Below, in pieces: positions 1-7,631 of a stretch of DNA of 64,000 nt. Position numbers and translations under genes: made by a program. The notes under the pieces are model-generated. The model saw only the letters and a program-made list of their open reading frames with translations, was not told where the DNA came from and searched no databases. Every line of letters starts with the position of its first letter. Position 1 is the first letter of the stretch. The stretch is from an uncultured Collinsella sp. (lineage in GTDB: Bacteria > Actinomycetota > Coriobacteriia > Coriobacteriales > Coriobacteriaceae), in NCBI GenBank assembly GCA_902492755.1, contig CABUNB010000004.1:12851-76850 (forward strand). The letters are read 5' to 3'.

Positions 1-1
1 G

Positions 2-2560
2 CGCCGTCCCTATACGCTGCCTGAGATGGTCAAGCTCACCGGCATGCCCGAAGCCGATATCGAGAAGATGCTCGACGACATGAGCTACACGGGTCTGCTC
101 GAGTACAACTGGGAAAACCCCGAGCGCGCCAAGCAGTGGGTGCTGCCCATGCTGGTGCCGGGTTCCGCCGAGTTCCTCAACATGCGCGTGAGCCAGCTCG
201 AGGAGCACCCGGTCTATGCCAAGTTCTTTGAGCAGGCGTCCAAGGGACCGCTGTCCAAGGCCACGCCGATGGTGCCGCCCGGTGGTGCCGGCATCGGCAT
301 GCATGTCATTCCGGTCGAGAAGGCTATCGACGCCGCGAGCACCTCGGTGCCGATCGAGCATATCGAGCATTGGCTCGACAAATACGATGGCAAATATGCC
401 GCCAGCACCTGCAGCTGCCGCGCGAGCCGTCGCGTGATGGGTGAGGGCTGCGCCGACGACCCGGCCGATTGGTGTATCGCCGTGGGCGATATGGCCGACT
501 ACGTGGTTGAGACCGACCGCGGCCATTACGTGACGCGCGACGAGGTCTACGACATCCTGCGCCAGGCCGAGGACAACGGCTTTGTGCACCAGATCACCAA
601 TATCGACGGCGAGAACAAGATCTTCGCTATCTGCAACTGCAACGTCAACGTGTGCTACGCCCTGCGCACCTCTCAGCTGTTCAACACGCCCAACCTGTCG
701 CGCTCGGCCTATGTCGCCAAGGTCGAGAAGGACAAGTGCGTTGCCTGCGGTCGCTGCGTTGAGGTGTGCCCGGCCGGCGCCGCCAAGCTCGGCCAGAAGC
801 TCTGCAGCAAAAAGGCCGGCGGACAGGTGCCCGAGTATCCGCGCCAGGAGCTGCCCGACGCCACCAAATGGGATCACACCAAGTGGTCGCCCAACTACCG
901 CAACGACAACCGTATCGAGACGCATGAGTCCGGCACCGCTCCCTGCAAGACGGCCTGCCCCGCGCACGTTGCCGTTCAGGGCTATTTGAAGCTCGCGGCT
1001 CAGGGTCGCTATGACGAGGCCCTAGCACTCATTAAGCGCGAGAACCCGCTGCCCGCTATCTGCGGCCGTGTGTGCAACCGCCGCTGTGAGGATGCCTGCA
1101 CCCGCGGCCGTGTGGACGCCGCCGTGGCTATCGACGAGGTCAAGAAGTTCATCGCCCAGCGCGATCTGGATGCTGCGACCCGCTACGTCCCGCCCGTGGT
1201 GACCCCGACGCGTGCCGGCGGCTTCGACCAGAAGATCGCCATCATCGGTGCCGGTCCGGCCGGCCTGTCCTGCGCTTTCTACCTGGCCGAGAGGGGCTAC
1301 AAACCTGTCGTGTTCGAGAAGAATGAGTGCCCGGGCGGCATGCTCACCTACGGCATTCCCAGCTTTAAGCTGCAGAAGGATGTTATCGAGGCCGAGGTCG
1401 AGATCATTCGCCTGATGGGTGCCGAGTTCCGCTATGGCGTGGAAGTCGGTCGCGACGTGACGCTCGACGAGCTGCGCGCACAGGGCTTTAAGGCCTTCTA
1501 CGTTGCCATTGGCTGCCAGGGCGGCCGCCTCGCCGGTATTCCGGGTGAGGATGCCGAGGACGTGGCCGTGGCCGTCGACTTCTTGCGCGAGGTTAACAGT
1601 GGCAAGATCGATGCACTGCCCGGCCGCACCATCGTGGTGGGCGGCGGCAACGTGGCCATCGACGTTGCCCGCAACGCCTGCCGTCTGGGCTCTGAGCATG
1701 TTGAGATGTTCTGCCTGGAGAGCGAGGCTCAGATGCCCGCCAGCGAGGAGGAGCGTCGCGAGGCCATCGAGGACGGCGCTCACATCAGCTGCGGATGGGG
1801 CCCCAAGGAGATTCACCTGGACGAGGCCGGTCGCGTGTGCGGCATCACCTTCAAGCGCTGCACGCGTGTCTTTGACGACGAGGGCCGTTTTGCGCCCGAG
1901 TACGACGAGAACGATCTGCGCCGTGTCGATGCCGATCGTGTCGTTATGTCGATTGGCCAGTCCATTGTGTGGGGCGACCTGCTGGCTGGCTCCAAGATGG
2001 AGCTTGGCCGCGGCCAGGGCGCCCTTGCCGATCCCCAGACCTATCAGACTGCCGAGCCCGACATCTTTGTGGGCGGCGACGTCTATACCGGTCCGAGCTT
2101 TGCCATCGATGCCATCGCCGCCGGTCACGAGGCCGCCGTGTCCATCCATCGCTTTGTGCAGCCGGGCTCCACGCTCACCATCGGCCGCAACCAGCGCCGC
2201 TACACCGCGCTCGACCGCAACGACGTTGTGCTCGAGAGCTACGACAACGCGAGCCGCGAGGTTGCGCATGTGGACCGCGAACGCGAGAAGGCTGCGCCGT
2301 TTAGCGAGTATGTTGAGACCTTTACCGAGGAGCAGGTGCGCGCCGAGACCGCCCGCTGCCTGGGCTGCGGCGCCTCGATCGTCGACCCCAACAAGTGCAT
2401 CGGCTGCGGCCTGTGCACCACCAAGTGCGCGTTTGACGCCATCCATCTGGATCGCGACCGCCCCGAGTGCTCCACGATGGTCAAATACGAGCAAAAGCTC
2501 CCAAGCCTCGGCAAGTACGCTCTAAAGCGTGCAATCAAAATCAAGTTCGGTCGTAAATAG
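2..2560 (+). CDS. FAD/Fe-S NAD(P) oxidoreductase, GltD-like (5' end outside window)
   Basis: The reading frame is open to the left window edge, so the true start lies outside; 852 residues are visible. An N-terminal Cys-rich region comes first (CSCRAS, CNCNVNVC), then a ferredoxin motif CVACGRCVEVCP. Next is a GltD-type domain with CKTACPAHV and CGRVCNRRCEDAC cysteines, an FAD-binding GAGPAGLS and a second nucleotide-binding GGGNVAID. The protein ends with another 4Fe-4S motif, CIGCGLCTTKC. This architecture is that of glutamate synthase small subunit-like/NfnB-like flavoproteins that pass electrons between NAD(P)H, FAD and ferredoxin. The physiological partner cannot be read from the sequence. 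The stop is only about 100 bp before hypA, so the two may be co-transcribed. Confidence 0.85.
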   Translation, partial: RRPYTLPEMVKLTGMPEADIEKMLDDMSYTGLLEYNWENPERAKQWVLPMLVPGSAEFLNMRVSQLEEHPVYAKFFEQASKGPLSKATPMVPPGGAGIGMHVIPVEKAIDAASTSVPIEHIEHWLDKYDGKYAASTCSCRASRRVMGEGCADDPADWCIAVGDMADYVVETDRGHYVTRDEVYDILRQAEDNGFVHQITNIDGENKIFAICNCNVNVCYALRTSQLFNTPNLSRSAYVAKVEKDKCVACGRCVEVCPAGAAKLGQKLCSKKAGGQVPEYPRQELPDATKWDHTKWSPNYRNDNRIETHESGTAPCKTACPAHVAVQGYLKLAAQGRYDEALALIKRENPLPAICGRVCNRRCEDACTRGRVDAAVAIDEVKKFIAQRDLDAATRYVPPVVTPTRAGGFDQKIAIIGAGPAGLSCAFYLAERGYKPVVFEKNECPGGMLTYGIPSFKLQKDVIEAEVEIIRLMGAEFRYGVEVGRDVTLDELRAQGFKAFYVAIGCQGGRLAGIPGEDAEDVAVAVDFLREVNSGKIDALPGRTIVVGGGNVAIDVARNACRLGSEHVEMFCLESEAQMPASEEERREAIEDGAHISCGWGPKEIHLDEAGRVCGITFKRCTRVFDDEGRFAPEYDENDLRRVDADRVVMSIGQSIVWGDLLAGSKMELGRGQGALADPQTYQTAEPDIFVGGDVYTGPSFAIDAIAAGHEAAVSIHRFVQPGSTLTIGRNQRRYTALDRNDVVLESYDNASREVAHVDREREKAAPFSEYVETFTEEQVRAETARCLGCGASIVDPNKCIGCGLCTTKCAFDAIHLDRDRPECSTMVKYEQKLPSLGKYALKRAIKIKFGRK

Positions 2561-2656
2561 GTAACCATGGCGGGTAAGGGGACGGCGCAGACTAGATTTC
2601 GCCGTTCCCTTGCTTTGAGTTTGCATCGAATCAACCTCTGCAGAAAGGGTTTCGAC

Positions 2657-3085
2657 TTGCATGAATTAGGGATTGTGTATCACATCATTCGCGATGTTGA
2701 GAATGTGGCGCGCGCTCATGGCGTGCGTCACGTTTCGAGCGTCACGCTGCTGCTGGGCGAGGTCTCGGGCGTCGTCCCCGATCTACTACTCGACGCTTGG
2801 CGCTGGGCGGCGGATAAAAAGCCTATCACGCAGGGCGCGGAGCTTATCGTGGAGCCTGTCGAGGCCGTGACGCATTGCGAGGCGTGCGGCCGCGACTACG
2901 CGACGGTCGAGCACGGCAAGACTTGCCCCCATTGCGGCAGCGGTGAAACATACCTGCTGCAGGGCCAGGAGGTCATGATCAAACAGATCGAGACCCCCGA
3001 CGAGGACCCGGCAGACGCTGCTCCTGACGGCCTCTGCGACGCCCCCGATGCCGTCGACGCCGCCAACCCTCTCCACATCGCCTAA
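2657..3085 (+). CDS. hypA: Hydrogenase nickel-insertion protein HypA
   Basis: HypA delivers nickel during maturation of [NiFe] hydrogenase (or urease). I chose the TTG start at 2657 because it gives the canonical N-terminus M-H-E-L-G-I, whose His2 binds nickel, and because AGAAAGGG lies about 8 nt upstream. An in-frame ATG at 2567 would add 30 residues unlike the family. The 142-aa product has the zinc site as two CxxC pairs (CEACG and CPHCG) around residues 75-95. A C-terminal acidic, Ala/Asp-rich tail of about 25 residues is longer than usual. No hydrogenase structural gene is visible here; its operon may lie to the left. Confidence 0.88.
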   Translation: MHELGIVYHIIRDVENVARAHGVRHVSSVTLLLGEVSGVVPDLLLDAWRWAADKKPITQGAELIVEPVEAVTHCEACGRDYATVEHGKTCPHCGSGETYLLQGQEVMIKQIETPDEDPADAAPDGLCDAPDAVDAANPLHIA

Positions 3086-3422
3086 CATCTAATGTCTACA
3101 TGGGCTAGAGTTCTAAACATATTTGCTTCGGTTAGTCAAGTCATGTCTGTTTAAACAAAATGGTGGCACGCAGACGCATTGGGATCCACCTAAAAGAGGT
3201 CTTAACGAACAGTGCACCTTTATATGTCTTTGAAAGCAATCGGCAAATCACGTTTTAGCAGGCAATAAGCTGTAAACCGGCAACGTAATCAATTTGTAAC
3301 AAACTTAGACGTTTAAACAAATAATCCAACCTTTTGCGAATTTAGCTATAATTTCACAATCCAAACAGGTATACTCCTTTCATGTCGTGTAGGAAATACG
3401 TAGACAAAAAGGAGGTTATGTG
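3086..3422 (+). promoter_or_regulatory. Intergenic promoter region of the mannose PTS operon
   Basis: This AT-rich 337-bp gap holds a perfect -10 hexamer TATAAT at 3347-3352 with no good -35 at 17 bp, which suggests activator dependence. A second -10-like TATACT lies at 3370-3375. Two copies of the palindrome GTTTAAAC, each followed by AAA, occur at 3149-3156 and 3311-3318, 162 bp apart, and are candidate operators. A strong ribosome binding site AGGAGG at 3410-3415 fixes the start of the next gene. Confidence 0.5.
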
Positions 3423-4412
3423 ATGGTAAGTATTGTTCTTGCTAGCCACGGGGACTTGGCAGCTGGAATCAAGCAGACGGGCTCGATGGTCTTTGGCGAT
3501 CAGCCGTCTGTTGCCGTGGTCTCGCTCGAGCCGAGCATGGGCCCCGACGACTTCCGTGCCAAGGTCGAGGAAGCAATCGCTTCCTTCGAGGACCAGGAGC
3601 AGGTGCTCTTCCTCGTTGATCTGTGGGGCGGCACGCCGTTCAACCAGATCAGCGGGCTCATCGAGGGCCATGATTCCTGGGCTATCGTCACCGGTGTCAA
3701 CCTGCCTATGCTCATCGAGGCATATTCGCAGCGCTTTGACGCAAAGAACACTGCACATGCGATCGCAAAACATCTCGTGACTGAGGCTAAGGCTGGCGTG
3801 CGCGTCAAGCCCGAGTCTCTGGAGCCCGAGGAGAAGAAGCCGGCTGCGGCCGCCGCTGCTCCTGCAGGCGCCATCCCTCCGGGAACGGTCATCGGCGACG
3901 GGCACATCAAGATTGCCCACGTCCGTATCGACACCCGTCTGCTTCATGGTCAGGTGGCCACCACGTGGACCAAGCAGATCAACCCCAACCGCATCATCGT
4001 GGTTTCCGACGGCGTTGCTCACGACGAGCTCCGCAAGACCATGATCGAGCAGGCTGCCCCTCCGGGAGTCCATGCCAACGTCGTGCCCATCAAGAAGATG
4101 GCCGAGGTCGTCAAGGACACGCGCTTTGGTGACACCAAGGCCATGCTGCTCTTCGAGAACCCGCAGGATCTGCTCAAGGCCATCGAGGCCGGCGTCGACA
4201 TCAAGGAAGTCAACATCGGTTCCATGGCTCACTCCAAGGGCAAGGTCGTCGTCACCAACGCCGTCGCCATGGGCGATGACGACGTTAAGACTCTCGAGGC
4301 CCTCAAGGCCAAGGGCGTCAAGTTCGAGGTCCGCAAGGTTCCTTCGGATTCCTCCGAGGATCTCGACGCCATGTTGAAGAAAGCTAAGGCCGAACTGGCC
4401 GCTCAAGCATAG
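3423..4412 (+). CDS. manX: PTS mannose/fructose/sorbose-family EIIAB
   Basis: This is a cytoplasmic phosphoryl-transfer component. The IIA domain (about residues 1-135) accepts phosphate from HPr on His9 in the LASHGD motif. An Ala/Pro/Lys linker (about 135-160) joins it to a IIB domain whose phospho-acceptor His lies in RLLHGQV near residue 175. The ATG at 3423 is preferred over an adjacent GTG at 3420 because it sits 7 nt from AGGAGG. At 329 aa it matches fused IIAB proteins such as ManX. It is followed at 18 bp by IIC and then IID, the classic man operon order. Sugar specificity (mannose, glucose, GlcNAc or other) cannot be decided from sequence. Confidence 0.93.
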   Translation: MVSIVLASHGDLAAGIKQTGSMVFGDQPSVAVVSLEPSMGPDDFRAKVEEAIASFEDQEQVLFLVDLWGGTPFNQISGLIEGHDSWAIVTGVNLPMLIEAYSQRFDAKNTAHAIAKHLVTEAKAGVRVKPESLEPEEKKPAAAAAAPAGAIPPGTVIGDGHIKIAHVRIDTRLLHGQVATTWTKQINPNRIIVVSDGVAHDELRKTMIEQAAPPGVHANVVPIKKMAEVVKDTRFGDTKAMLLFENPQDLLKAIEAGVDIKEVNIGSMAHSKGKVVVTNAVAMGDDDVKTLEALKAKGVKFEVRKVPSDSSEDLDAMLKKAKAELAAQA

Positions 4413-4430
4413 TAAAGGAGGGTCCGATAC

Positions 4431-5249
4431 ATGTCTGCAATCACTATTCTGCTTGTTGCGATTGTCGCGTTGCTTGCCGGTATGGAAGGCATTCTGGATG
4501 AGTTCCAGTTCCATCAGCCGCTCGTGGCATGCACGCTTATCGGTCTCGTAACCGGTCACCTTCAGGAGGGCATCCTCCTGGGCGGCTCGCTCCAGATGAT
4601 GGCCCTTGGCTGGGCTAACGTCGGCGCCGCCGTCGCGCCTGACGCCGCTCTGGCCTCGGTCGCTTCTTCGATCATCATGGTGCTCGCCCTCAACGGTGGC
4701 GCCACCGATTCGGCCAAGGCCGTTACCGCCGCTATCGCCGTCGCCGTCCCGCTGTCGGTCGCTGGTCTGTTCCTGACCATGATCTGCCGTACCCTGGCTA
4801 CCGCTATCGCTCACGCCATGGACGGTTGCGCCGAGAAGGGCGACTTCGCCGGCATCGAGCGCTGGCAGTACATTGCCATCCTTATGCAGGGCCTTCGTAT
4901 CGCCATTCCGGCAGTGCTTCTGTGCATCATCCCGGCCGAGGCCGTTACCAACGCGCTTAACGCTATGCCCGACTGGCTGTCCGGCGGCATGGCTGTCGGC
5001 GGCGGCATGGTCGCTTCCGTCGGTTACGCCATGGTCATCAACATGATGGCCACCAAGGAGACCTGGCCGTTCTTCATCCTCGGCTTTGTCCTTGCTGCCA
5101 TCCCTCAGCTCACGCTTATCGCCCTTGGCCTCATCGGCATCTCCCTTGCCCTCATCTACCTTGGCCTTAAGGATCTGGCCAAGCAGGGTGGCGGCATGGG
5201 CGGTGGCTCCGGCGACCCGCTCGGCGACATTCTGAACGATTACGAGTAG
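4431..5249 (+). CDS. manY: PTS mannose-family EIIC permease subunit
   Basis: This 272-aa polytopic membrane protein has the typical EIIC-man N-terminus with EFQFHQPLVACTLIG and the QMMALGW segment, and forms the sugar translocation channel with IID. The start ATG follows AAAGGAGGG. It lies 18 bp after manX and 16 bp before manZ, so it is clearly in one operon. The C-terminus is Gly-rich and acidic (GGGMGGGSGDPLGD), as in related proteins. Confidence 0.93.
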   Translation: MSAITILLVAIVALLAGMEGILDEFQFHQPLVACTLIGLVTGHLQEGILLGGSLQMMALGWANVGAAVAPDAALASVASSIIMVLALNGGATDSAKAVTAAIAVAVPLSVAGLFLTMICRTLATAIAHAMDGCAEKGDFAGIERWQYIAILMQGLRIAIPAVLLCIIPAEAVTNALNAMPDWLSGGMAVGGGMVASVGYAMVINMMATKETWPFFILGFVLAAIPQLTLIALGLIGISLALIYLGLKDLAKQGGGMGGGSGDPLGDILNDYE

Positions 5250-5265
5250 GAGGGGAGTGATACAT

Positions 5266-6186
5266 ATGGCAGAGAACAAGATTCAGCTCACCAAGGCTGA
5301 CCGTAAGAAGGTTTGCTTCCGTCATCAGTTCCTTCAGGGCTCGTGGAACTACGAGCGTATGCAGAACGGCGGCTGGTGCTTCGCAATGATCCCTGCGATC
5401 AAGAAGCTCTACACCAGCAAGGATGACCAGATTGCCGCTCTTAAGCGCCATCTGGAGTTCTATAACACCCACCCCTATGTTTCCGCCCCCGTCATTGGCG
5501 TTACCCTCGCTCTCGAGGAGGAGCGCGCCAACGGTGCCCCGATTGACGACGTCGCCATTCAGGGCGTCAAGGTCGGTATGATGGGCCCGCTCGCCGGCGT
5601 CGGCGACCCCGCCTTCTGGTTCACCCTTCGCCCGATTCTGGGCGCTCTGGGCGCTTCCCTGGCCCTGTCCGGCAGCATCGCCGGTCCGCTGCTGTTCTTC
5701 TTCGCGTGGAACATCATCCGTTACGCTTTCCTGTGGTACACGCAGGAGTTTGGCTACAAGGTCGGCTCCTCCATCGCCAAGGACCTCTCCGGCGGTCTGA
5801 TGGGCAAGGTTACCGAGGGTGCTTCCATCCTGGGTATGTTCATCATCGGCGCCCTGGTCGAGCGCTGGGTGTCCATCTCCTTCACCCCGGTCGTCTCCAA
5901 GGTCACGCAGTCTGCTGGCGCCTTTATCGACTGGGCTAACCTGCCCTCCGGTTCTGAGGGTGTCAAGGAAGCACTGACGATGTATAACTCCATCGGTGCT
6001 AACGCCCTTGATCAGGTGAAGGTCACCACGCTTCAGGCCAACCTCGATCAGCTCATCCCCGGCCTTGCCGCCGTGTGCCTGACCCTGCTGGTCTGCAAGC
6101 TCCTCAAGAAGAAGGTCAGCCCGATCGTCATCATCCTGGCTCTCTTCGCCATCGGCATCATCGGTCGCGTCTGCGGCTTCATGTAA
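5266..6186 (+). CDS. manZ: PTS mannose-family EIID subunit
   Basis: This 306-aa membrane subunit pairs with IIC. Family signatures include FLQGSWNYERMQNGGW near the N-terminus and GPLAGVGDPAFWFT in the middle, followed by hydrophobic segments and a C-terminal membrane anchor. I chose the ATG at 5266 (MAENKIQL), spaced correctly from GAGGGG; upstream in-frame GTG and ATA codons overlap that ribosome site. It is the last structural PTS gene before a terminator-like hairpin and manO. Confidence 0.93.
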   Translation: MAENKIQLTKADRKKVCFRHQFLQGSWNYERMQNGGWCFAMIPAIKKLYTSKDDQIAALKRHLEFYNTHPYVSAPVIGVTLALEEERANGAPIDDVAIQGVKVGMMGPLAGVGDPAFWFTLRPILGALGASLALSGSIAGPLLFFFAWNIIRYAFLWYTQEFGYKVGSSIAKDLSGGLMGKVTEGASILGMFIIGALVERWVSISFTPVVSKVTQSAGAFIDWANLPSGSEGVKEALTMYNSIGANALDQVKVTTLQANLDQLIPGLAAVCLTLLVCKLLKKKVSPIVIILALFAIGIIGRVCGFM

Positions 6187-6242
6187 GCACGTTTCGGCTT
6201 AAGACCGAGAATTGCTAGGCAAGGGCTTTTGAGCCATTGAAA

Positions 6243-6290
6243 CGGACCGCACCCGGTGGGTACACTGGATGCGGTCCGATTGTTTTATTT
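6243..6290 (+). terminator. Hairpin terminator with an overlapping promoter, between manZ and manO
   Basis: A perfect 9-bp inverted repeat (6243-6251 with 6270-6278) is followed by a T-rich run, the form of a Rho-independent terminator ending the man operon. A promoter-like pair, TTGAAA at 6237-6242 and TACACT at 6261-6266 with an 18-bp spacer, lies across the same hairpin. Transcription of manO could therefore start inside its right arm. The ribosome site of manO begins immediately after it. Confidence 0.7.
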
Positions 6291-6306
6291 GGAGGGCGAG
6301 GTGCGC

Positions 6307-6705
6307 ATGGCGCAATCTCAGAACAGCACGGTCGATCTGGCAACGCCGGCAACCTGCCTGATGGGGCTTACCAGCCACGGTAACGTGATGGTGGGCAATA
6401 AGGCGTTCGAGTATTACAACGAGCGCAATCCCGAGGATTATATTCAAATCCCGTGGGACGAGGTCGACTATATTGCCGCCGAGGTTTTACGCGGCACCAA
6501 GAAGATCACGCGTTTTGCCATCTTCACCAAGGACAACGGTCACTTTACGTTTTCGACGCGCGACGACAAAGAGACGTTGCGCGCGGTCCGCAAGTACGTC
6601 GACGAGGATAAGCTCGTGCGTTCGCCCGACTTTATCGATGTGACGGCCAAGGGTGCCAAGAGCATCCCTTCCGTTATCAAAAACCTCTTCCACAAAGGCA
6701 ACTAG
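6307..6705 (+). CDS. manO: DUF956 family protein (ManO-like), mannose PTS accessory
   Basis: This 132-aa cytoplasmic protein has no membrane segment. It matches the DUF956/ManO family, whose genes commonly follow mannose PTS operons; the role is regulatory or accessory and poorly known. GGAGGG at 6291 precedes the ATG at 6307 by about 10 nt, and a GTG at 6301 is an alternative start. The preceding terminator-promoter hairpin suggests it can be expressed separately from the transporter. Confidence 0.8.
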   Translation: MAQSQNSTVDLATPATCLMGLTSHGNVMVGNKAFEYYNERNPEDYIQIPWDEVDYIAAEVLRGTKKITRFAIFTKDNGHFTFSTRDDKETLRAVRKYVDEDKLVRSPDFIDVTAKGAKSIPSVIKNLFHKGN

Positions 6706-6715
6706 CTCTTCATAG

Positions 6716-6780
6716 GTTGCGGTGAAATAGTTCCTAAATACGGCTTTAGATGCTTTCGGCAAGAACTATTCCACCGCAAC
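6716..6780. repeat. Imperfect 18-bp inverted repeat downstream of manO
   Basis: Arms at 6716-6733 and 6763-6780 match at 17 of 18 positions around a 29-nt loop. No clear T-run follows on either strand, so it looks more like a REP-type extragenic palindrome than a simple terminator. It lies between manO and the tRNA gene. Confidence 0.55.
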
Positions 6781-6840
6781 TTCGAAGTCTAGTCATGCGA
6801 CGTATTGCGATGCAGTAAATCTGCTACACTAGTACAACAT

Positions 6841-6916
6841 GCCTCCGTAGCTCAGGGGATAGAGCACCGCTCTCCTAAAGCGGGTGTCGACGGTTCGAAT
6901 CCGCCCGGGGGCACCA
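6841..6916 (+). tRNA. tRNA-Arg (anticodon CCT)
   Basis: A 76-nt cloverleaf with acceptor stem GCCTCCG/CGGGGGC, D-arm, anticodon loop CTCCTAA (anticodon CCT, reading AGG), T-loop TTCGAAT and an encoded CCA end. The T-stem appears to contain one A-C mismatch. A promoter-like TACACT lies just upstream at 6829-6834. Its 3' 45 bp, from the anticodon loop onward, are repeated at 16296-16342, marking it as the integration site of the adjacent mobile element. Confidence 0.95.
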
Positions 6917-6918
6917 GA
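6872..6918 (+). repeat. Left attachment site (attL), 47-bp direct repeat
   Basis: It is identical to 16296-16342 and spans the anticodon loop through the CCA end of the tRNA plus two bases. The sequences diverge immediately outside on both sides. Confidence 0.9.
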
Positions 6919-6925
6919 GAAATAG

Positions 6926-6960
6926 CAGGTCAGACGGTATAAATCGTCTGACCTGTTTCT
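6926..6960 (+). terminator. Terminator after tRNA-Arg, supplied by the element
   Basis: A perfect 11-bp stem (6926-6936 with 6945-6955) is followed by TTTCT. It lies inside the element, so integration replaced the original tRNA terminator, now at 16351-16378, with this one. Confidence 0.8.
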
Positions 6961-6987
6961 GTATGGATAGGGGTAAAACCCGCCTGA

Positions 6988-7063
6988 GGGGTGAAAAAGG
7001 GGTGAAAGTTCATTCTATGGGGAAAACATCGCGACTTCATATTTCACCCCAGAGTTTCACCCT
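6988..7063. promoter_or_regulatory. Candidate integrase arm-type sites, left end
   Basis: GGGGTGAAA occurs twice as direct repeats (6988-6996 and 6999-7007). The complement TTTCACCCC/T follows twice (7042-7050 and 7055-7063). The same motif pair with the same spacing recurs at the right end of the element (16136-16188). Mirrored repeats near both att sites are the usual pattern of arm-type binding sites for tyrosine integrases; binding is inferred. Confidence 0.55.
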
Positions 7064-7274
7064 CAGGGCCGGTTTTCAACCCTTCCCACAGCCTACGGGC
7101 TGGATGTGGGACCCTCCGGCTATGGAAAGCGTTGAAAACCTAGGCTGTCGTTGCCGTAGGGCAAGCCAGTTTCCGGCAGCCCTTTGATACCTTTTGATTG
7201 CTATTGAAGCCCTGTTGGACATTAGATGACGTTGGAAGTCTGTCCTTTCGTTCTAATTCGATTTGTGCTCTGTC
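7064..7274. other. Non-coding left-end segment with nested inverted repeat
   Basis: No credible gene is present. A perfect 10-bp inverted repeat (7071-7080 with 7131-7140) encloses smaller complementary stretches, giving a possible cruciform or long hairpin. It could be a recombination accessory site, an origin of transfer or the terminator of the XRE gene that ends at 7275. Confidence 0.35.
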
Positions 7275-7505
7275 TTATTTGACAAAGAGGTCAGAGTTGA
7301 AGAACTCTTTCAGGGAAACGCCGAGCCCTTGTGCAATCCGGTCGATATTTTCAATTGATATGTTCCGCTTGCCGGTTTCGACCTCAGCGAAGTATGTTCG
7401 GGACATTTCGATAGAGTACGCAATAGTTTCCTGGCTATAGCCGAGTTCGTTTCTCAACTCTTTTATTCTCAGCCCGACCCTCATCTTTATATCTAACTGA
7501 GTCAT
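7275..7505 (-). CDS. XRE-family HTH transcriptional regulator
   Basis: This 76-aa single-domain DNA-binding protein has a Cro/CI-type helix-turn-helix (GYSQETIAYSIEMSRTYF through ISIENIDRIAQGLGVS). The ATG at 7505 has a TAGGAGG site 6 nt upstream; an upstream GTG at 7511 overlaps that site. It is divergent from the cargo gene at 7632. An inverted repeat ATTGGCAC/GTGCCAAT (7504-7511 and 7525-7532) covers its own start, consistent with autoregulation. It probably controls the element or its cargo. Confidence 0.85.
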   Translation of the reverse strand: MTQLDIKMRVGLRIKELRNELGYSQETIAYSIEMSRTYFAEVETGKRNISIENIDRIAQGLGVSLKEFFNSDLFVK

Positions 7506-7590
7506 TGGCACCTCCTAATAGGTTGTGCCAATGATTCGTTTCGGTTCTATATGAGTCACACCTATATAAGTGACAATTTGGAATACAATG
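7504..7590. promoter_or_regulatory. Divergent control region with two operator-like palindromes
   Basis: The first palindrome is ATTGGCAC-N13-GTGCCAAT (7504-7532), over the XRE ribosome site and start codon. The second is GTCAC-N10-GTGAC (7555-7574), immediately upstream of a -10-like TACAAT at 7584-7589 that would serve the cargo gene. Confidence 0.45.
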
Positions 7591-7631
7591 CCGCTAAGTT
7601 AGACCTCTGATAATTGAACTGGAGTTTGCCG

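Noticed and set aside
3164..3178. TGGCAC...GCA resembling a sigma-54 -24/-12 promoter before the mannose PTS
   Set aside because: GG-GC spacing is one base short, the TTGC element is poor, and sigma-54 is not expected in Actinobacteria.
3354..5279. 641-codon minus-strand frame across the man PTS genes
   Set aside because: A shadow of well-supported PTS genes on the other strand; composition typical of antisense frames.
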